Below are positions 59,001-64,000 of a stretch of DNA of 64,000 nt, one piece after another. Under the pieces are notes generated by a model. That model was not told the DNA's origin and ran no database searches. It worked only from the letters and a program-made list of their open reading frames with translations. The translations under genes were made by a program, and so were the position numbers. Position 1 is the first letter of the stretch. Each line of letters begins with the position of its first letter. Origin of the DNA: Pilasporangium apinafurcum (Eukaryota; Oomycota; Peronosporomycetes; Pythiales; Pythiaceae); assembly GCA_001600495.1 (NCBI GenBank), contig BCKE01000034.1, positions 286,186 through 350,185 on the forward strand. Direction: 5' to 3'.

Positions 59001-59506
59001 GCGCCTGCTTTGTGTTGAGGCTCTGTTAGTGGGTGAATCCGATCGCGCTTCGCTGCTTCATCCAAATCGTCCAGTGCGAACTTGGCAGAGTTATATACAT
59101 CAACGATATTGTGAAAGATTGGCCAAAGCACTCCTTTGCAGAAACCTTGGAAGTACCGATGCGCGACAGCTGGGTCCAGAAACACCGGTACGCAGTTGTA
59201 TGCGCGTAGTTGCTTCTCCACCGTGATTTCTTCTTCTTTCGCGATAAATACCTCCGGACAACCGATGTAGAGTGGTGTGTATTGCTCCAAATCGCCCAGC
59301 AGATTGCGGTAAAACATGCTAGTAGCACTGGTATTCCACTCAACGGTCCACCCGGTGTTCTCTGCATTCCGTTCAAAGATGAGTGGTAGCACATTCACCA
59401 CAAGCAGCACGGTTTTCGTGCGGCATGCACTGCGCACAGACGGCGATGCGAGATTTACACCAGCGGTCCCCGCTATATTCGATATTGTTGGTAATGATGT
59501 TGCCAT
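56069..59506 (-). CDS. Trehalose-6-phosphate synthase/phosphatase-like fusion with C-terminal membrane anchor, about 1000 aa
   Basis: GT20 synthase module then HAD phosphatase module. Start ATG 59506. The exon 1/2 splice rebuilds SVNRTFARRVVESYHEGNLI. IWIHDFHFLMLP and HVPFPSSEIFR are typical GT20. Three catalytic positions look altered: VDRLEGLTAIPLK has Thr where the family has the phosphate-binding Lys (..KGi..K); VRGGLSLLPFEYI has Gly where an acid precedes G-[ML]-N; the phosphatase motif reads FDYGGTL instead of DxDGT. Later motifs AGDDQSDEMAF and CTVGMKPSSAKTYV are kept. Downstream exons add about 125 residues ending with the hydrophobic anchor LSVGAALIVGCTIGAGIAH. That tail could in principle be a separate gene, but phase and splice sites fit. 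Inference: a regulatory pseudoenzyme, as for plant class II TPS. Confidence 0.83.
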
Positions 59507-59868
59507 GCTTTTCTTCCTTCGATTCTTGCAGGTGACTTTCCCTCTCGATAATGCGGTTGCCAGCTATTATTGCATCTTCAAGGGCCACACTTCAGGGTGA
59601 TGAAAAATACCGGCGGTTGTCCTGCGCTCTGGGGGACCTGGTCGGACCATTTTAAACCACCTTAGATCACCCTGTCACGACTGCTCCCACCGGTAACCTT
59701 TCCCAACAGTAGTTGTATAGTAGTGCATGTTGGTATACTGTATACACCTGAGAGAGACCAAGCCATCACTTCTTCAACATGCTCTCATTACTATTCATCC
59801 TTATCTTGCGCAGCATGAGGAGCCACAGCATCGTAAAACAAATGAAAAATAGGAAATTGATTGCTCGA
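59507..59868. other. Intergenic region
   Basis: About 360 bp holding the promoter of the trehalose-type gene and the 3' end of the next minus-strand gene. It contains a GC-richer patch at 59620-59700 with ACCGGT. No other feature seen. Confidence 0.4.
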
Positions 59869-60992
59869 TTATCTCTGGATGAAGAGCTGAAGTAATGTCT
59901 TTGAATGCTCAGCTATAGGATGCGTATAATATGGATTGAAGCTACGATCTTCACATTTTTTTCTTTCTCTGGCGGCATCTATTGAATGACGTGGTTCTGC
60001 TCTTCTCGCTAGAATGAGTGGCTATATAATCTCGATGATAGATGATGAATTGCTAAATATGTTGCGCTCTTTTAATCGACAGCGAAGACCGTTGTTGGTG
60101 ATGGGTAAACCGGAATGATGACTGGAGTAAATTTGTTGAAGATAGTTCTACTTACCCGGTATACTTCCTAGACGTTTTAATAGAGAATGTAGCTTCAGTA
60201 GGCGCGCTTTTGCCATTATGATAGGTGAAGGAAGACTGTCTAGAACAGAGAGAAGATTGTCCATTGGTGATGCTACCCCCGTACTCGCCGTTGATAGTGA
60301 TACTATTGGGTTATCTATGGCTGGTGTTGGAGTCCGGTTCTCTGTGGGTGCTGCAGCAACTGATTTCTCGATGATTGCTGTCGGTGATGATTTCACGATA
60401 AGTGCTACTACTGGTGTCATGATGGGCCCTGGTATTTTGGAATTCGCTGGGATTGCATTGGATGTGGCTGACGGTGGCACTGATACTGGTGTTTGGTTAC
60501 CCAGTACTGCTGCTCACGTCTCGGAATATTGCCAACTGTGCTTGAAATCGCATTGCATTGGGTGATGCTACCCCATCGTCCACGAAGTCTACTACTTGTT
60601 TTGAAAATTTTATCTTTTTGGTCATTACGAAAGGAAAGTGCACTATTGTGTGCACGTCACGTCGAAGATGTACACCCACAATTCTCGAAAAGCATAAGCC
60701 ACCACCATCATGACACTGTTACTTCGCATACAACATAAAACACTCCTCTCAGCGTTCTCAGCAAGTTTGTGCTTGTATTTGCTGATGCTGGGAGTACAGT
60801 AACACTGATCCACCTAACAGAAGAGTATCTGGTTTTATTCAAAAGCTTCAGAATCCATTCTATATGAGGAGCAATGAAGAAACAAGAGAGCAGAGAATCG
60901 GATCTCCGCAGCCCATGATACGCTAGTGTTGACGGAAATGCCCGCCTTGTCAGCGCCTTTTGAATATGTTGGCAAAGTTCCATTTGTTCCAT
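59869..60992 (-). CDS. Uncharacterised spliced gene with Pro/Thr/Ser-rich middle
   Basis: Start MEQMELCQHIQKALTRRAFP at 60992, followed by ILKLLNKTRYSSVRW. A middle exon reads SKQVVDFVDDGVASPNAMRF and QLAIFRDVSS. It appears to join, over a very short (about 40-nt) intron near 60515-60475, to a long frame of Pro/Thr/Ser-rich sequence (IIEKSVAAAPTENRTPTPAI) that ends in a helix (PIIMAKARLLKLHSLLKRLG). A clean GTAAGT donor at 60155 joins in phase to the last exon, 60008-59869 (RRAEPRHSIDAARERKKCED, ending LLQLFIQR). The first junction (60,800-60,650) is unresolved. No family is recognised. Confidence 0.5.
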
Positions 60993-61246
60993 TTTTGAAT
61001 TCAGAGATCCGATGGCAGAGTTATGGTACCTGTCAGCCCCATTTCTGTAATGTGCAAAATATTATAATACCTTGTTTTGATATATAAGTATACCTTTTTA
61101 TGGCATTGGAGTTCTTGAGTTATTTTCAGGTACAATGAACAATGCGAGAATCTCAATTACTTGAGTAAGGAAGCGACAAGCAGCTTCTCTGCACCTGTGG
61201 ATGGAAGAAGCAGGAACAGGAGTCTCGGTGGTGATTGCGTCTTAGC

Positions 61247-62142
61247 ATGGGGAACGTATGCTGCGGTACAGGCGACTCTGAGATGTTGCAGCGGCAAGAG
61301 CTGCTGAAGGAGGGCAATGATTTCAAGAAGAAAAGCACGTACCTTGGTGTGCTGAGCAAAACCGAGACGATTTACTTGCAATTGAACTCCACATCGTCGC
61401 GGTACGTGATGAGAAAATGGAGCTATAATGAGTGTATCTCTAGTAACAGACTTGGTATTGACTAATTATGCATTTTGGCTGCAGATTGGTGTGGCGCCAG
61501 ACACCCGGACCCAGTAAAACAGAAGAAATCCCCATTCACCGAATCGGGAAAGCCTGCTCTAATGGTATGACAAAAAGTTAAATTTGTGCAGCAAACCTTG
61601 GTTTGCGATTAAGTCTAAGTATTGATTTATATCGTTTGAATGTCTACTCTGTGCGAACCTGTGCTGTAGGTAGTCTAGAACTCGTTATTTTAGCCCGGAA
61701 CGGACAGAAACTCCTGGAGCTCACTGCACAAACCACTGCTGTGCGAGATCTATGGGTATGCTTGCTGTTTGTGAGAGCATCAATGAAGTACGTAACTAAT
61801 CCCCACATAATTGCCACTCTGCTTTGAATAACAGGCTCAGACGTTAGAAGAGATTTGCCAGACAATCCAATCCAACTCAAACGAGACAGATGCGAAGAGT
61901 TTGAGTCAAGAACTCGCTAAACAAGCTGAAAAGCAGAGAGAGGTCCGCTGATTAAACATATACGTTTTTGGTACATTTGTTTACTTTGCTAATGGTCATG
62001 ATTTTCTTATTCTGCTGAACAGAAATATTGGAAGGACCGAACGAACGAATTAGAACAGCGTCGATTAGATGCCGAAGAGGCAAAGAAAAGAATTGGTTTA
62101 GTTGGAATGAAATACACTGCACAAGCCATGGCGCGGAAGTAA
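61247..62142 (+). CDS. Predicted N-myristoylated PH-like domain protein with coiled-coil end, 5 exons
   Basis: The start MGNVCCGTGDSEML has Gly2 plus adjacent Cys residues, the classic dual myristoylation/palmitoylation signal, so membrane attachment is expected. The central part reads as a PH domain: FKKKSTYLGVLSKTETIYLQ, LVWRQTPGPSKTEEIPIHRI, SLELVILARNGQKLLELTAQ, ending with the PH helix Trp in TTAVRDLWAQTLEEI. A coiled coil follows (KYWKDRTNELEQRRLDAEEA) to a basic end (MARK). The four introns are about 70-110 nt and all joins keep phase. The DHHC enzyme at the left of the window is the kind that could act on such a Cys motif, but nothing links the two directly. Confidence 0.8.
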
Positions 62143-62283
62143 AGCAGATGGATTTAACGAAAGAAGAGGAAGCGCATTCTCGAGTTAGTTTTATTATTGA
62201 GCATCAATCAATCAAATGGAATGCTATTTGGATGCTCTGACATGCATAGTGTCACTGTTCTCTTGGGGTAATTTTCTTCATCT

Positions 62284-63214
62284 TCACAAGGTATCATGGA
62301 ACGAATCGGCTAATGTTAGCATGCTGGAAGTGTTCAGCGTTTGTCCATGCACAGGACCAATGGCACTGAGCACAGCAGCCCTCGCTACAGCTCCGACAGG
62401 GATCGCAGAGTGCATCGCCTCACCTAAGAGTGGAGTACGTGACACGATGGACGATACAGCGCCTAAATTGCGTGAGAGGACGGTCATAGGCACACCAGCA
62501 AGCTGCAAAGGGATACTGTAGGATTTCGTGCGCCGCCATCCATAAATGAAGCCTGGACGAAGCGATACACCCGTGTGTGGAAATCTAACACGCACAGTAA
62601 AGCCAGTGTTAACAATATGATACATCTTGCGCGCTTCAATGGAAGTAGACCAACGCACCTAACGTTAACGGCTGCCTCTGCGCGCTCTTTACCATGGAAG
62701 TATCCATACAATGGCAGCCAGGATGGATAATACAAACCCACACGTGAGCTCGAAATGAAAACAAACCGTTGAACTCCCGCTTTTTGTGCAGCACGTGCGG
62801 CTTCTATCGTGGCGTCTCCACACATCTTCTCCATATATTCATTGTTGCCAAACGCCCCCACAGTCGAGACTAACATAGACACCACATTATACGATAGTAA
62901 AAGGGTAAGATGAAGATAGCATAATTACCGTCTATTAATCACTTACTCACTCCAGTGACGCCATTGACCGCGGCAGCGAGCTGCTCGGCATTAAAGACAT
63001 CACCCTGGTGCCACTCGACTTGGTCGATCCATGGGACATCCTGCCATTGTGGCTTACCCGACGGGTTGAGACTCCGCACAGCAATGCCCTTCTGCACGGC
63101 ACGTTGAAGGATGTTGCTTCCCACGAACCCTCGGCCACCAATGATCAACAGATGGTGCTTGCTCTTCTCGTAAGCCTTGATGGTGGTCGTGTGGATACTC
63201 TTCTTCACAAACAT
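62284..63214 (-). CDS. Mitochondrial atypical SDR (NAD-dependent epimerase-like, Coq11/NDUFA9-related), 3 exons
   Basis: The start MFVKKSIHTTTIKAYEK resembles a mitochondrial leader. The Rossmann dinucleotide motif LLIIGGRGFVGSNI follows, then AVRSLNPSGKPQWQDVPWID and WHQGDVFNAEQLAAAVNGV, a pattern I associate with yeast Coq11 and NDUFA9 relatives. Splicing at a GTAAGT donor (about 62941) gives GVISTVGAFGNNEYMEKMCG, then ARAAQKAGVQRFVFISSSRV and YFHGKERAEAAV (the Y-x3-K pair becomes YFHGK). A second splice leads to GVSLRPGFIYGWRR. Coq11 proteins act in coenzyme Q synthesis and NDUFA9 in respiratory complex I; the sequence favours the former. Confidence 0.82.
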
Positions 63215-63595
63215 TTGCAGATCTAAACCTTCGCTCCGCTCTTAGTGTATTGTCACATTCCTCTAAATTAAGTATCCACTAAAAAAATCTGTGACGTGTG
63301 CATTAATGAATTTAGGCTGATATCTTGCATCGTTTGGATCCCAAGTAGTTATTGGCTGCTTCTACGAAATTGTATGCTATCATGATATTATAATAGGATT
63401 ATAAAAGAAAATAGGACATTTTAACAATAGTGGTTCTCAAGATTGGCAGCAAGTTAGGTGGCAGCTAAATTGTGCTGAACAAAAACATAACGAAATAGAT
63501 CTGATTGGTAGTTATTCATTTTCACTTTTAGCTGCCGTCTCTTCAATNCCTGCCACGAAAAACAGGCAATTAACGGAGGCTTGGCAGCTAAAAAA
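63215..63595. other. Intergenic, AT-rich, with GGCAGCTAA repeats and one ambiguous base
   Basis: About 380 bp, AT-rich. The word GGCAGCTAA occurs at about 63460 and 63582, and its reverse complement at about 63529, forming an inverted pair close to the next start codon. Base 63548 is N in the assembly. No gene recognised. Confidence 0.5.
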
Positions 63596-64000
63596 ATGGA
63601 AGCCAAGAGTGCCAAGGAATCCAAATGCATTGACCCAAAGAGTCAAGACTATGAACACTGCAGCCATGAGAATGACTCCCAAGAGACTCTCCCCGCTGTC
63701 CCTACAGAGAAACTGAAGAGAGCACGTCGTACAAGATGGCACAATGACGGCCCCGATGACTCCGTCAGTTCACTTAGCATTCTTTTAGAGTGGCTATCCA
63801 GCGAAGGGAATTACAACAGGTGGCGAGGAGGTGACAAGCAGTCGGGTGAAACAAAATGTGAACTAGCAAGTAAAATCGCTAGCCTGATTCAGAGTAGGGG
63901 GATTCCTTCGGTTCGGAAGCCAAAAGACATCATCACAAAAGTTAGTCAATTGGAACTAAGTTTCCGCGAAGCCGTGGACTTCTTGAGCAATACTGGTTCT
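63596..64000 (+). CDS. Partial repeat-family protein, SANT/Myb-like DNA-binding type, runs off the window
   Basis: Open from ATG 63596 to the window end with no stop. The N-terminus is charged (MEAKSAKESKCIDPKSQDYE), then basic (KLKRARRTRWHND). The ordered part reads SSLSILLEWLSSEGNYNRWR, GGDKQSGETKCELASKIASL, IQSRGIPSVRKPKDIITKVS and LELSFREAVDFLSNTG. That W..GNY.RWRGG..G.TK..L...I spacing matches, from memory, a helical DNA-binding-like domain very common in Phytophthora-type genomes and often linked to mobile or multicopy genes. I cannot tell a transposon protein from a host gene because the 3' half is missing. Confidence 0.6.
   Translation, partial: MEAKSAKESKCIDPKSQDYEHCSHENDSQETLPAVPTEKLKRARRTRWHNDGPDDSVSSLSILLEWLSSEGNYNRWRGGDKQSGETKCELASKIASLIQSRGIPSVRKPKDIITKVSQLELSFREAVDFLSNTGS

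Noticed and set aside
60218-60565. 115-codon plus-strand frame
   Set aside because: The Gly/Val/Asp-rich reading is the antisense of the Pro/Thr/Ser-rich exon, which has in-phase splice sites on the minus strand.

Overview
This is a stretch of nuclear genome from a flagellated oomycete. Inference: a compact genome such as a white rust (Albugo-like), because genes are only tens to hundreds of bases apart, introns are mostly 40-110 nt GT-AG, and many genes are split while others have huge uninterrupted exons. Oomycete-type markers are a GPCR-PIP kinase fusion, a plant-like class II ketol-acid reductoisomerase with a mitochondrial leader and a large fused trehalose-phosphate synthase/phosphatase-like protein. 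An axonemal-dynein-light-chain-domain protein fits a zoospore-forming species. No prokaryotic operons, tRNA, rRNA or CRISPR were seen.

Layout. 0.1-1.1 kb: DHHC palmitoyltransferase. 1.7-4.1 kb: unknown 7-exon gene. 4.4-5.9 kb: KIN17. 6.0-7.1 kb: THOC7. 7.18-8.40 kb: a decayed mobile-element composite with a Fanzor1 (eukaryotic TnpB) RuvC/zinc-ribbon fragment, a Tc1/mariner transposase tail and about 208-bp inverted arms. 8.5-10.3 kb: WD40 protein. 10.3-11.3 kb: DnaJ/zinc-finger protein. 11.4-12.7 kb: unknown. 12.8-14.0 kb: DEDDy 3'-5' exonuclease. 14.1-15.9 kb: MAP3K-like kinase. 16.2-16.9 kb: unclear, possibly broken coding. 17.1-18.7 kb: KARI. 19.1-21.6 kb: LETM1. 21.8-23.6 kb: PHP phosphoesterase. 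23.7-26.9 kb: large unknown protein. 27.1-41.4 kb: cytoplasmic dynein heavy chain, with a 13.2-kb last exon. 41.8-42.5 kb: H2A.Z. 42.7-45.0 kb: kelch-BTB protein. 45.2-46.8 kb: ankyrin/coiled-coil protein. 46.9-49.1 kb: two uncharacterised spliced genes. 49.1-52.9 kb: AXDND1-like protein. 53.0-56.0 kb: GPCR-PIPK. 56.1-59.5 kb: trehalose-phosphate synthase/phosphatase-like fusion with degenerate active sites and a C-terminal membrane anchor. 59.9-61.0 kb: uncharacterised. 61.2-62.1 kb: predicted N-myristoylated PH-like protein. 62.3-63.2 kb: mitochondrial SDR (Coq11-like). 63.6 kb to the end: partial repeat-family protein.

How the genes relate: this is ordinary core-genome neighbourhood, not a cluster. 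Loose themes are mRNA handling (KIN17, THOC7), mitochondrial functions (KARI, LETM1, the SDR, perhaps the exonuclease), microtubule/flagellar motility (dynein heavy chain, AXDND1-like) and signalling (DHHC enzyme, MAP3K, GPCR-PIPK). The parts most worth a second look are the Fanzor/mariner relic, the trehalose pseudoenzyme, the GPCR-PIPK and the repeat-linked DNA at the right edge. Exon joins were worked out by eye from GT/AG sites and reading phase; none is supported by transcripts.
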